From positions 3,844,001-3,908,000 of the forward strand of contig NZ_JAZKUG010000001.1 of assembly GCF_036625195.1 (NCBI RefSeq): a DNA stretch of 64,000 nucleotides, given 5' to 3'. The stretch comes from Accumulibacter sp. Lineage in GTDB: Bacteria; Pseudomonadota; Gammaproteobacteria; Burkholderiales; Rhodocyclaceae. The notes under the pieces were generated by a model. That model had not been told where the DNA came from. It did not search any database and saw only the letters and a program-made list of their open reading frames with translations. The position numbers were made by a program, and so were the translations under genes. Below, piece after piece: positions 29,141 through 36,873 of this stretch; position 1 is the stretch's first letter; each line of letters begins with the position of its first letter.

Positions 29141-29848
29141 ATGATCGATCTCTATACCGCTGCGACGCCGAACGGCCACAAGATCTCCATCGCCCTCGAA
29201 GAGCTGGCGCTGCCGTATTCGGTGCACACGCTCGATCTGGCGCAACGAGAGCAGAAGCAGCCCTGGTTTCTGGCGATCAACCCGAATGGCCGGATTCCGG
29301 CGATCATCGATCGTGCGGCGGCCGATTTCGTCGTCTTCGAGTCGGGCGCGATCCTCATCTACCTCGCCGAGAAAACTGGACGCCTGCTGCCAGCGGATGC
29401 CTGCGGCCGCTCGCGCGTCCTGCAGTGGCTGATGTTCCAGATGGGCGGCATCGGCCCGATGATGGGCCAGGCGAACGTCTTCTTCCGCTACCTGCCGGAG
29501 AAGATCCAGCCGGCGATCGATCGCTACCAGGGCGAATGCCGGCGACTCTTCGAGGTCCTCGACAGCCATCTGCGTGACAACGAGTTCCTCGCCGGCGACT
29601 ACTCGATCGCCGACATCGCCAACTGGGCCTGGGTACGAACGCATCGTTGGTCCGGCGTCGAAGTCGACGATCTGCCACACCTCCGGCGCTGGCTGGAGCG
29701 CATTCGCGCGCGACCTGCAGTGCAGCGGGGAATCAACACGCCACCCTCGCCGATCAACCGCGACGCCAGTGACGAGGAGTCCCGGCGCTTCGTCGAGGGA
29801 GCACGCCAGATGGTCGAAATGGGCCGGTCGCCGCGGCCTGAAAGCTGA
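29141..29848 (+). CDS. Glutathione S-transferase, YfcG/Ure2-like
   Basis: 235 residues. The thioredoxin-like N-terminal domain starts MIDLYTAATPNGHKISIALEELALPY, with the glutathione-binding NPNGRIPAI and ESGAILIYLAEKTGRLLP. The helical C-terminal domain has FLAGDYSIADIANWAWVRTH. The T-P-N-G-x-K-I pattern in place of a catalytic Ser or Cys is typical of the YfcG/Nu class, often with disulfide-bond reductase activity. ATG 29141 is the family start; the frame is open 18 codons upstream. A second, different transferase follows after 70 bases. Confidence 0.9.
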   Translation: MIDLYTAATPNGHKISIALEELALPYSVHTLDLAQREQKQPWFLAINPNGRIPAIIDRAAADFVVFESGAILIYLAEKTGRLLPADACGRSRVLQWLMFQMGGIGPMMGQANVFFRYLPEKIQPAIDRYQGECRRLFEVLDSHLRDNEFLAGDYSIADIANWAWVRTHRWSGVEVDDLPHLRRWLERIRARPAVQRGINTPPSPINRDASDEESRRFVEGARQMVEMGRSPRPES

Positions 29849-29918
29849 TTCCGGGCGACCGTCGTACGGCCAACAGTTGCCCTTTGCCACCGGTTTCCGA
29901 ACGTCCTGCGAGGAACAC

Positions 29919-30539
29919 ATGAAACTTTTCATCTCACCGCGTGCCCCCAACCCGCGCCGCGTCCTGATGTTCATTGCCGAGAAGGAGCTGCAGGGAATCG
30001 AGACGGAAGTCGTCGACCTGTCTCGGGGCGAGCATCGCCAGGCAGCCTTTCGGGCACGCAGTCCCCTGGCCAAGGTGCCCGCCCTGGAACTCGACGACGG
30101 CCGCACGCTCGGCGAGTCGCGGGCGATCTGCACCTACCTCGAGGGACTGGCACCTGACCCCAACCTGATGGGTCGTGATTTCGCCGAGCGCGCCTTCATC
30201 GAAATGGCCGACCGGCGGGTGGAGCTCTACCTCTTCGGCTGCATCGCCAACTGGATCCGCCACTGCCACCCCGGCCTGGCACCGCTCGAACAACCGCAGT
30301 TCCCCGACTTTGGCCGTTCGCAGGGCGAGAAGCTGCGGGACATCGCGCGCTGGCTCGATGGCGAGCTCGAGCAGCAGCCCTTCGTTGCCGGCAGCCGCTT
30401 CACCATAGCCGACATCACCGCCTTCTGCGCCATCGAGTTTGCGCGCGGCCTGATGCGCTTCCAGCCCGGACAGGAGGGCATGCGCCACCTGCAGGCGTGG
30501 CGCGACCGTATCGCCGCACGACCCAGCGCCAGCGCGTGA
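29919..30539 (+). CDS. Glutathione S-transferase family protein
   Basis: 206 residues with the GST layout. The N-terminal thioredoxin-like domain reads MKLFISPRAPNPRRVLMFIAEKELQGIETEVVDL, with SPLAKVPALELDDGRTLGESRAICTYLE as the glutathione-binding loop. The helical domain contains PFVAGSRFTIADITAFCAIEFA. The SPRAPNPRRV motif is the usual active-site loop of this bacterial subgroup. ATG 29919 follows GAGGAACAC. It probably shares a transcript with the preceding transferase. Substrate unknown; detoxification of electrophiles is the usual role. Confidence 0.9.
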   Translation: MKLFISPRAPNPRRVLMFIAEKELQGIETEVVDLSRGEHRQAAFRARSPLAKVPALELDDGRTLGESRAICTYLEGLAPDPNLMGRDFAERAFIEMADRRVELYLFGCIANWIRHCHPGLAPLEQPQFPDFGRSQGEKLRDIARWLDGELEQQPFVAGSRFTIADITAFCAIEFARGLMRFQPGQEGMRHLQAWRDRIAARPSASA

Positions 30540-30597
30540 GCGGCAGCCGCATTCGCCCCTCTGCCGCTGCTCGCGCGCCACGACCGACGCCAGACCC

Positions 30598-31512
30598 ATG
30601 CTGACCCTGCCGACCCAACGAACGACACCAATGCCTCGATACGACCTGCACATCCTGCGCCATCCGGCAGCCACACCCGCCCGCTGCCCACCGCTGCTCT
30701 TCCTGCATGGCGGCTACGTGGACGCGAGATGCTGGCAGCCGCACTTCCTCTCCTGCTTCGCCAGCCGCGGCTACGACTGCCATGCCGTCGACCTGCCCGG
30801 ACACGGCCGCAGCGAGGGACGCGAATGTCTCGACCGGCTCGGCCTCGACGACTACCTCGCCGCGCTCACGTCAGTGGTCGAAGAACTGGGCAGCCGGCCA
30901 GTGGTCATCGGCCACTCGATGGGCGCCCTCCTCGCCGAGCGCTTGCTCGAGGAGTCGCTCGCCGAGGCCGCGGTCCTGATGTCGCCGGTACCGCCAGGCG
31001 GGACGCTCGAGTCATCCCTCAGCCTGTTCCTCCGCCACCCGGGATTCATCGGTGCCGTGGCCCGCATGAGCAGCGGTGTCTGCGACGAGGAAGGACTGCG
31101 CCTGCTGCGCGACATCTACTTCACGCCGGCAACCGAACCCGAGGAACTGCTGCAACTGACGGCGATCGTGCAGCCGGAGTCCGCCCGCGCCATCGCCGAC
31201 ATGGCCATGCTGGGGTGGCGCTGGCCGCGGCGGCCTTGCCGACGGCCCGTACTGGTGCTTGGCGGTGAACGGGACATGGTCTTCCCGCCGCACCAGGTCC
31301 GCCGCGTCGCCCGCCGCTGGCGGGCCGAACTCGAGATCATCCCGGGCGCCGGCCACGCGATGATCCTCGATCATCATTGGCAGAGCTGTGCGGCGCGCAT
31401 CCTCGCTTGGCTGCAGCGTCTCGCTGCGGCGGCCCCGACGGCGGCGGCAGCCGCCGGGAAGAACGGCGCGGCGTCAGGCTGCATGGTGCCGGGGCCGGCT
31501 AGCGGCGTATAA
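30598..31512 (+). CDS. Alpha/beta-fold hydrolase
   Basis: 304 residues. The motifs are LLFLHGGYVDARCWQPHF (oxyanion region), AVDLPGHGRSEG, the nucleophile elbow VIGHSMGALLAERLLEES, GGERDMVFPP (acid) and IPGAGHAMILDHHW (catalytic histidine). This is a canonical Ser-Asp-His hydrolase of the lysophospholipase/esterase type. Two starts are possible, ATG 30598 and ATG 30631 (MPRYDLHIL); neither has a good ribosome-binding site, and the second fits the domain start better. The stop TAA lies inside the TATAAT box of the ppa promoter. Substrate unknown. Confidence 0.85.
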   Translation: MLTLPTQRTTPMPRYDLHILRHPAATPARCPPLLFLHGGYVDARCWQPHFLSCFASRGYDCHAVDLPGHGRSEGRECLDRLGLDDYLAALTSVVEELGSRPVVIGHSMGALLAERLLEESLAEAAVLMSPVPPGGTLESSLSLFLRHPGFIGAVARMSSGVCDEEGLRLLRDIYFTPATEPEELLQLTAIVQPESARAIADMAMLGWRWPRRPCRRPVLVLGGERDMVFPPHQVRRVARRWRAELEIIPGAGHAMILDHHWQSCAARILAWLQRLAAAAPTAAAAAGKNGAASGCMVPGPASGV

Positions 31513-31513
31513 T
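31508..31513 (+). promoter_or_regulatory. -10 box of the ppa promoter
   Basis: A perfect TATAAT lies 34 bases before the ppa ATG and overlaps the stop codon of the upstream hydrolase. No good -35 is seen at the usual distance. Confidence 0.6.
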
Positions 31514-31547
31514 CGGGACTCCGACCAACAGCAGAGAGATCACGAAC

Positions 31548-32096
31548 ATGGGCCTGGATCGCGTGCCCTCCGGCAAGTCGCTCCCCAATGATTTCAACGT
31601 CATCATCGAGATTCCGATGCATGCCGATCCGGTGAAGTACGAGGTGGACAAGGACAGTGGTGCGGTCTTCGTGGACCGATTCATGTCCACCGCCATGCAC
31701 TATCCGTGCAACTACGGCTACATCCCGCACACCATCGCCGGCGACGGTGACCCGGTCGACGTGCTGGTGGTGAGCCAGTTTGCCTTGCCGCCGGGAGTCG
31801 TCGTGCGCTGCCGGCCGGTTGGTCTGCTGGCGATGGAGGACGAGGCCGGCCCCGACGGCAAGCTGCTCGCGGTTCCCGTCGACAGCCTGACGCCGATGTA
31901 TCGCGACATCGAGTCGCCGCGCGACTTTCCCCAGATCGTCCTCGACCAGATCGCTCATTTCTTCGCCCATTACAAGGATCTCGAGCGCGGCAAGTTCGTC
32001 AAGATCATCGGCTGGCTCGGCTCCGACGAAGCCAAGAAGGAGATCGTGGAGGGCGTCCGGGCGTACGCCGAGGCGAAGGACAAGCCGGCCTTCTAG
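31548..32096 (+). CDS. ppa: Inorganic pyrophosphatase (family I)
   Basis: 182 residues. The family I active site is complete: FVDRFMSTAMHYPCNYGYIPHT and the signature GDGDPVDVLVVS with its metal-binding aspartates, then KDLERGKFVKIIGW. The enzyme hydrolyses pyrophosphate to two phosphates in the cytosol and so pulls biosynthetic reactions forward. The gene is transcribed alone: TATAAT at 31508-31513 in front and a strong rho-independent terminator at 32124-32147 behind. Confidence 0.95.
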   Translation: MGLDRVPSGKSLPNDFNVIIEIPMHADPVKYEVDKDSGAVFVDRFMSTAMHYPCNYGYIPHTIAGDGDPVDVLVVSQFALPPGVVVRCRPVGLLAMEDEAGPDGKLLAVPVDSLTPMYRDIESPRDFPQIVLDQIAHFFAHYKDLERGKFVKIIGWLGSDEAKKEIVEGVRAYAEAKDKPAF

Positions 32097-32123
32097 TCCG
32101 TTCCACACCGCATGTTCGCTGGA

Positions 32124-32147
32124 GGGGCGCGCGAGCGCCCCTTTTTT
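32124..32147 (+). terminator. Rho-independent terminator after ppa
   Basis: GGGGCGC (32124-32130), loop GCGA, GCGCCCC (32135-32141), then six T. This is a textbook intrinsic terminator between ppa and nadE. Confidence 0.9.
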
Positions 32148-32162
32148 CCGGGAGCCGTGCAC

Positions 32163-33773
32163 ATGTCAGCAAGAATCGCCATCGCCCAGATCAACGCCAC
32201 CGTCGGCGACTTCAGCGGCAACCGCGCACGCATCGTGGAGTTCGCCCGCCGTGCGCGAGAGCGGAACGCCGACCTGCTGCTGACGCCGGAACTCGCACTC
32301 TGCGGCTACCCGCCGGAAGACCTTCTGCTGCGCGATGACTTCTGCAGCGCCTGCGACAGCGAACTGACGGTGCTCGCCGGCGAACTGCCCGACATCGCCG
32401 TTCTCGTCGGCCACCCCGAGCAGCGCGACGGACAGCGCTACAACGCAGCCACACTGCTCAGCGGCGGTCGCCGGGTCGCCACCTACTACAAGCAGCGACT
32501 GCCCAGTTACGAGGTCTTCGACGAGGAGCGCTACTTCGATTCGGGTGACGCACCCTGCGTGCTGACGCTCAAGGGCCTGCGCTGTGGCGTCAACATCTGC
32601 GCCGACGTCTGGGAAGCCGGCGCGGCCGACCTCGCCCGCGAGGCCGGCGCCGACGTGCTGCTCGTCCTCAATGCCTCGCCCTACCACATCGGCAAGCGCG
32701 AGCGGCGCGCCGAGGTCCTGCGGCAGCGGATCAGCAGCACCGGCTTGCCGGTCGTCTACGCCAATCTCACCGGTGGCCAGGATGAACTCGTCTTCGACGG
32801 CGGCTCGTTCGTCCTCGACTCACGCGGAACGCTGTGCGGCCAATTGCCGCAGTTCGAGGAGGCGCTGGGAATCGTGGACTTCGTCGATGGCGAGCCGCAG
32901 CCGACGACCATCGTCACCCCGCCCTGCCAGGAGGCCGAAATCTACCAGGCGCTGGTCCTCGGCGTACGCGACTACCTCGGCAAGAACGGCTTCCCCGGCG
33001 CCCTCATCGGCCTCTCCGGCGGCATCGATTCGGCGCTCACCCTCTGCGTTGCCGTCGATGCCCTGGGCGCGGACAAGGTGCGGGCAGTGATGATGCCATC
33101 CCCCTATACGGCCGAACTGAGCCTCAGCGAGGCACGCGAGATGGTGCGCCTGCTCGGTGTGCGCTACGACGAGATCGCCATCGAGCCGGCGATGCACACC
33201 CTCGCCGGCATGCTCGAGGCCCAGTTCGCCGGCCTGCCGGCCGACACGACAGAGGAGAACCTGCAGGCGCGGATTCGCGGCATGATCCTCATGGCCCTGT
33301 CGAACAAGACCGGCTCGCTGGTGCTGACGACCGGCAACAAATCGGAAATGGCCGTCGGCTACTGCACCCTCTATGGCGACATGGCCGGCGGCTTCGCGGT
33401 CATCAAGGACATCGTCAAGACCCTGGTCTATCGCATTTCGCGCTGGCGCAACACCTGTTCGCATGTCATTCCCGAACGGATCATCAGCCGCCCGCCATCG
33501 GCCGAGCTGAGGCCCGACCAGACCGACCAGGACAGCCTGCCGCCCTACGCGGTGCTCGACGCCATCGTCGAGGCCTACATGGAGAAGGACCTCAGCCCGC
33601 GCCAGATCATTGCCCAGGGCTTCGCCGAAGCCGATGTGCGACGGGTCGTTCATCTGCTGAAGATCAGCGAGTACAAGCGTCGCCAAGCCCCGGTCGGCAT
33701 CCGCGTCACGCAGCGCGGTTTCGGCAAGGACTGGCGTTACCCGATCACCAACCGCTATCGTGACCCCTACTGA
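32163..33773 (+). CDS. nadE: NAD+ synthetase, glutamine-dependent (NadE)
   Basis: 536 residues. The N-terminal nitrilase-type glutaminase domain has the catalytic Glu in TPELALCGYPPEDL, the Lys in YYKQRLPSYEVFDE and the Cys in GVNICADVWE. The C-terminal synthetase domain has the PP-loop SGGIDSALTL and TTGNKSEMAVGYCTLYGDMAGG. It converts deamido-NAD+ to NAD+ using glutamine ammonia and ATP. ATG 32163 is chosen over earlier in-frame codons because those lie inside the ppa terminator, and MSARIAIAQINATVGDF is the family N-terminus. Confidence 0.96.
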   Translation: MSARIAIAQINATVGDFSGNRARIVEFARRARERNADLLLTPELALCGYPPEDLLLRDDFCSACDSELTVLAGELPDIAVLVGHPEQRDGQRYNAATLLSGGRRVATYYKQRLPSYEVFDEERYFDSGDAPCVLTLKGLRCGVNICADVWEAGAADLAREAGADVLLVLNASPYHIGKRERRAEVLRQRISSTGLPVVYANLTGGQDELVFDGGSFVLDSRGTLCGQLPQFEEALGIVDFVDGEPQPTTIVTPPCQEAEIYQALVLGVRDYLGKNGFPGALIGLSGGIDSALTLCVAVDALGADKVRAVMMPSPYTAELSLSEAREMVRLLGVRYDEIAIEPAMHTLAGMLEAQFAGLPADTTEENLQARIRGMILMALSNKTGSLVLTTGNKSEMAVGYCTLYGDMAGGFAVIKDIVKTLVYRISRWRNTCSHVIPERIISRPPSAELRPDQTDQDSLPPYAVLDAIVEAYMEKDLSPRQIIAQGFAEADVRRVVHLLKISEYKRRQAPVGIRVTQRGFGKDWRYPITNRYRDPY

Positions 33774-33834
33774 TCACTTGTGGTTGCGCGATTTCTGATA
33801 GGATTTCCTTGCCCATCTTTCCAGGAGCCGACGC

Positions 33835-34173
33835 ATGAAGAAAATTGAAGCGATCATCAAACCGTTCAAGCTCGACGAGGTGCGTGAAGCCTTGTCCGAA
33901 ATCGGCGTCACCGGCCTGACCGTCACCGAGGTCAAGGGCTTCGGCCGCCAGAAAGGCCACACCGAGCTCTATCGCGGAGCCGAGTATGTGGTTGATTTCC
34001 TGCCAAAAGTGAAAATCGAAGTGGTCGTCACGGATTCTGCTGCCGAGGGTGCCATCGATGCGATCGTCAAGGCCGCACGCACGGGCAAGATCGGCGACGG
34101 CAAGATTTTCGTCAGCAACGTCGAACAGGTCGTGCGCATCCGGACCGGCGAGGTCGACGAGTCGGCGATCTGA
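33835..34173 (+). CDS. glnB: Nitrogen regulatory protein P-II (GlnB/GlnK)
   Basis: 112 residues, the standard P-II length. The protein starts MKKIEAIIKPFKLDEVREAL. The T-loop GRQKGHTELYRGAEYVVDFLPK holds the uridylylation site Y51, and the B-loop region is TGKIGDGKIFV. P-II proteins sense 2-oxoglutarate, ATP/ADP and glutamine (through GlnD) and control glutamine synthetase, NtrB and AmtB. No amtB follows, so GlnB is favoured over GlnK, but the two cannot be told apart with certainty. AGGAG precedes the ATG by 8 bases. A TAGGAT at 33799-33804 is a possible -10. Confidence 0.95.
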   Translation: MKKIEAIIKPFKLDEVREALSEIGVTGLTVTEVKGFGRQKGHTELYRGAEYVVDFLPKVKIEVVVTDSAAEGAIDAIVKAARTGKIGDGKIFVSNVEQVVRIRTGEVDESAI

Positions 34174-34302
34174 GCTCCGAGTCGTGACGAAGTCGTCGCG
34201 AGCAGTCCAGGATGCAAGGCGCGAGCGAACGACGAGACGGATCAGACGGATCGGTGAGGGCGAAGGCAGGGTTTCGCGCCGCATGCAGCGCGCCGCCGTA
34301 GG

Positions 34303-34326
34303 CGGCCGGCTGCGCAAAGCCGGCCG
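34303..34326. terminator. Hairpin between the P-II gene and the Smr gene
   Basis: CGGCCGGCT (34303-34311) and AGCCGGCCG (34318-34326) form a perfect 9-bp stem with a 6-base loop between convergent genes. No T-run on either side; a bidirectional terminator is possible. Confidence 0.4.
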
Positions 34327-34375
34327 TGGGCGGGAGCGAGTGAGCAGCGGCAGCGATCGCCACCGGGCCGGCCCT

Positions 34376-34945
34376 TCAGCGGAGCGGCTGCGCTTGGCCG
34401 CCGGCCTTCAGCAACACCCACAGGGCACCGTCACCACCATCGCTCGGCGGCGCGTGACAGAAAGCCAGGACATCCCGGTGGCGACCCAGCCAGGCCTTGA
34501 CCAGTTGCCGCAGGATCGCTTCGCGCCCCGGCGAGCCGTGGCCGCGCCCATGCACGATGCGCAGGCAACGCTTGCCCGTACTCCGTGCCTCGGCAACGAA
34601 GCGCGCCACCTCGGCATGCGCCTGCTGCCGGTTCAGTCCGTGCAGGTCGATGTGGTCCTGAATGCTCCAGCGGCCCCGCCGCAGATCGCGCAACACGCTG
34701 CGCGGCACGCCGCAGCGCAGGAACGAGTCGGCGCCACCCAGATCGAGCCAGTCATCGATGGCCACAGCACCATGCAGGAGCTCGCCGAGTACGGCCGCTT
34801 CGTCGATCTCGCGCTGTCGCGGCCGCGGACTTGGTTTCGGCCCATCGAGGCAGACCCGGTTGGGCTTGCGCAGCGGCTGCGCACCGTCCACAGCGGCGAG
34901 GAAGGCTGCCAGGTCCTCCGCACTGTGACGGCTGAACTGACTCAT
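34376..34945 (-). CDS. Smr-domain protein
   Basis: 189 residues. The C-terminal Smr domain shows HIDLHGLNRQQAHAEVARFV, then CLRIVHGRGHGSPGREAILRQLVKAWL; the DLHG and HG(R/K)G motifs are diagnostic. The first 90 residues are a charged region. Stand-alone Smr proteins can be nicking endonucleases or ribosome-rescue nucleases (SmrB type). ATG 34945 follows GGGGAGCGAGG. It is 68 bases downstream of trxB on the same strand and probably co-transcribed. Confidence 0.85.
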   Translation of the reverse strand: MSQFSRHSAEDLAAFLAAVDGAQPLRKPNRVCLDGPKPSPRPRQREIDEAAVLGELLHGAVAIDDWLDLGGADSFLRCGVPRSVLRDLRRGRWSIQDHIDLHGLNRQQAHAEVARFVAEARSTGKRCLRIVHGRGHGSPGREAILRQLVKAWLGRHRDVLAFCHAPPSDGGDGALWVLLKAGGQAQPLR

Positions 34946-35013
34946 CGCCGGCCTCGCTCCCCATGCCTCAGGCGAAGCTGCGCGGGCTGCCTGGCGACGG
35001 CGCGGGCGAGCGC

Positions 35014-35979
35014 TCAGCCCGCCAGACCGAGACCGTCGAGATAGCGCTCGGCGTCGAGCGCCGCCATGCAGCCGCTGCCGGCGGAGGTGCACGCTTGGCG
35101 GTAGATATGGTCCTGCACATCGCCCGCGGCGAAGACACCGGCGACCGAAGTCGCGGTGGCGTTACCCTGGTGGCCGCCCTGCGTCAGCAGGTAACCGCCT
35201 TCCATCGCCAACTGACCGGCAAAGAGCTCGGTGTTCGGCTTGTGGCCGATGGCGATGAAGACGCCCAGCAGCGGCAGGTCTTCGGTCGTGTCCGTCAGCG
35301 TGCTGCGAATGCGGATACCGGTCACCCCGGACTGGTCGCCGAGGATCTCGTCGAGGGTGCAGTTCCAGCGAATCGTCACCTTGCCCGCCTTTTCCCGGGC
35401 GAACAGCTTGTCCTGCAGGATCTTCTCGCTGCGCAACCGGTCACGCCGGTGCACCAGCGTCACGTGACTGGCGATGTTGGCCAGATACAGCGCTTCCTCG
35501 ACGGCAGTGTTGCCGCCACCGATGACCGCCACCGCTTGCCCGCGGTAGAAGAAACCGTCGCAGGTCGCACAGGCCGACACACCGCGACCAGCAAAAACCT
35601 CTTCGGACGGCAGCCCCAGGTACTGCGCCGACGCGCCGGTCGCAATGATCAACGCATCGCAGGTGTAGGTCGCCAGGTCGCCGACCAGCGTGAACGGCCG
35701 TTCGCGGACGTGCGCCGTGTGGATGTGGTCGAAGACGATCTCGGTCTCAAAGCGTCGGGCGTGCTCTTCGAAGCGCTGCATCAATTCTGGTCCTTGGACG
35801 CCCTGCGCGTCGGCCGGCCAATTGTCGACGTCGGTCGTGGTCATCAGCTGCCCGCCCTGCGCCATGCCGGTGACCAGCACCGGCTGCAGGTTGGCACGTG
35901 CGGCATAGACCGCGGCAGTGTAGCCGGCGGGGCCAGAGCCGAGGATCAGCAGGCGGCAGTGGCGGGTTGCTTGGTTCAT
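35014..35979 (-). CDS. trxB: Thioredoxin reductase
   Basis: 321 residues. The FAD site is LLILGSGPAGYTAAVYAARA, the redox-active pair is SACATCDGFF, the NADPH site is VAVIGGGNTAVEEALYLAN, and the C-terminal FAD motif is GVFAAGDVQDHIYRQ. The enzyme reduces thioredoxin with NADPH in the cytosol. ATG 35979 is preceded by AGGAGAG on the minus strand. A TATAAT on the minus strand at 36016-36011 is the likely -10. Confidence 0.96.
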   Translation of the reverse strand: MNQATRHCRLLILGSGPAGYTAAVYAARANLQPVLVTGMAQGGQLMTTTDVDNWPADAQGVQGPELMQRFEEHARRFETEIVFDHIHTAHVRERPFTLVGDLATYTCDALIIATGASAQYLGLPSEEVFAGRGVSACATCDGFFYRGQAVAVIGGGNTAVEEALYLANIASHVTLVHRRDRLRSEKILQDKLFAREKAGKVTIRWNCTLDEILGDQSGVTGIRIRSTLTDTTEDLPLLGVFIAIGHKPNTELFAGQLAMEGGYLLTQGGHQGNATATSVAGVFAAGDVQDHIYRQACTSAGSGCMAALDAERYLDGLGLAG

Positions 35980-36010
35980 GTTCGGTCACTCTCCTGGTAG
36001 GTCAGCGAAA

Positions 36011-36016
36011 ATTATA
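36011..36016 (-). promoter_or_regulatory. -10 box of the trxB promoter
   Basis: The minus strand reads TATAAT, 32 bases upstream of the trxB ATG. No consensus -35 is visible. Confidence 0.5.
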
Positions 36017-36084
36017 ACCGCCATCTCTCGTCAGTCTGCTCCCGCCGCGACCACCGGTTAACGTCGGGACCCTGCAAAGTGCCT

Positions 36085-36090
36085 TATAAT
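36085..36090 (+). promoter_or_regulatory. -10 box upstream of the Crp/Fnr regulator
   Basis: TATAAT 52 bases before ATG 36142; the -35 is poor (TTAACG at 36058-36063 is 21 bases away). It and the trxB promoter face opposite ways in the same 162-base gap. Confidence 0.5.
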
Positions 36091-36141
36091 CGGCCTGCAA
36101 GCCCTTGATAGAAATCACTTCACTTGACGGAAGAATCGCCC

Positions 36142-36849
36142 ATGAACACTCAGGTCGAGCAGACCAGGAGAGGCCCCAGTCTCACCCTGCTGCACAGCAT
36201 CCCGATTTTTGCCGGAGTCCCCGATTCCCAGCTCGAGCAGATCGCCAAGGTTGCCTTTCACCGCCGGGTCGCGCGCCAGACGACGATCGTTCGTGCCGGC
36301 GACAGCACGGACTCCCTCTACGTGCTGATCAGCGGCGGCGCCAAGGTTCTCAACAGTGACGAAGAGGGCCGTGAGGTGATTCTGACCCTGCTTGGCCCCG
36401 GTGAGTTCTTTGGCGAAATGGGCCTGATCGACGGCAGCCCACGGTCGGCTGACGTCGTCGCCACCGAAGCCTGCGAGCTGCTGGTGATCACCAAGGGCGA
36501 CTTCAAGCGCTGCCTGGCCGAGAACTTCGACCTCTGCCTGAACATCATGAAGAGCCTGGTGCAGCGCTTGCGCGAGGCCGACCGCAACATCGAGAGCCTG
36601 GCATTGCTCGACGTGTACGGCCGCGTCGCCAAGCTGTTGCTCGATTTCTCCGAGGAAGAGCGTGGGCAGCGCGTCATCCGGCGCCGGGTGACCAAGCAGG
36701 ACATCGCCAAGATGATCGGCGCCTCGCGCGAAATGGTCAGTCGCGTCATGAAGGACCTCGAGAACCGGGGCTACTTTCGTGTCGAGGACGGTCGCACGGT
36801 CATTCTCGACAAGCGATCGCCCGCTTCGATCAGCGCCCAGCGCTCCTGA
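36142..36849 (+). CDS. Crp/Fnr-family transcriptional regulator
   Basis: 235 residues. The N-terminal cyclic-nucleotide-binding-like domain (LLHSIPIFAGVPDSQLEQIAK, then GPGEFFGEMGLIDGSPRSADVVATE) is joined by a dimer helix to a winged helix (VTKQDIAKMIGASREMVSRVMKDLENRGYF). The GEMGLIDGSPRSA loop matches the cAMP/phosphate-binding cassette of Crp, and no Fnr cysteine cluster is seen, so a nucleotide ligand is more likely than an iron-sulfur cluster. ATG 36142 follows GGAAG; a TTG at 36124 is an alternative. ftsK starts 24 bases after the stop, but a functional link is not evident. Confidence 0.9.
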   Translation: MNTQVEQTRRGPSLTLLHSIPIFAGVPDSQLEQIAKVAFHRRVARQTTIVRAGDSTDSLYVLISGGAKVLNSDEEGREVILTLLGPGEFFGEMGLIDGSPRSADVVATEACELLVITKGDFKRCLAENFDLCLNIMKSLVQRLREADRNIESLALLDVYGRVAKLLLDFSEEERGQRVIRRRVTKQDIAKMIGASREMVSRVMKDLENRGYFRVEDGRTVILDKRSPASISAQRS

Positions 36850-36873
36850 CAGAATTTGTTGCAGAACCCGGCA

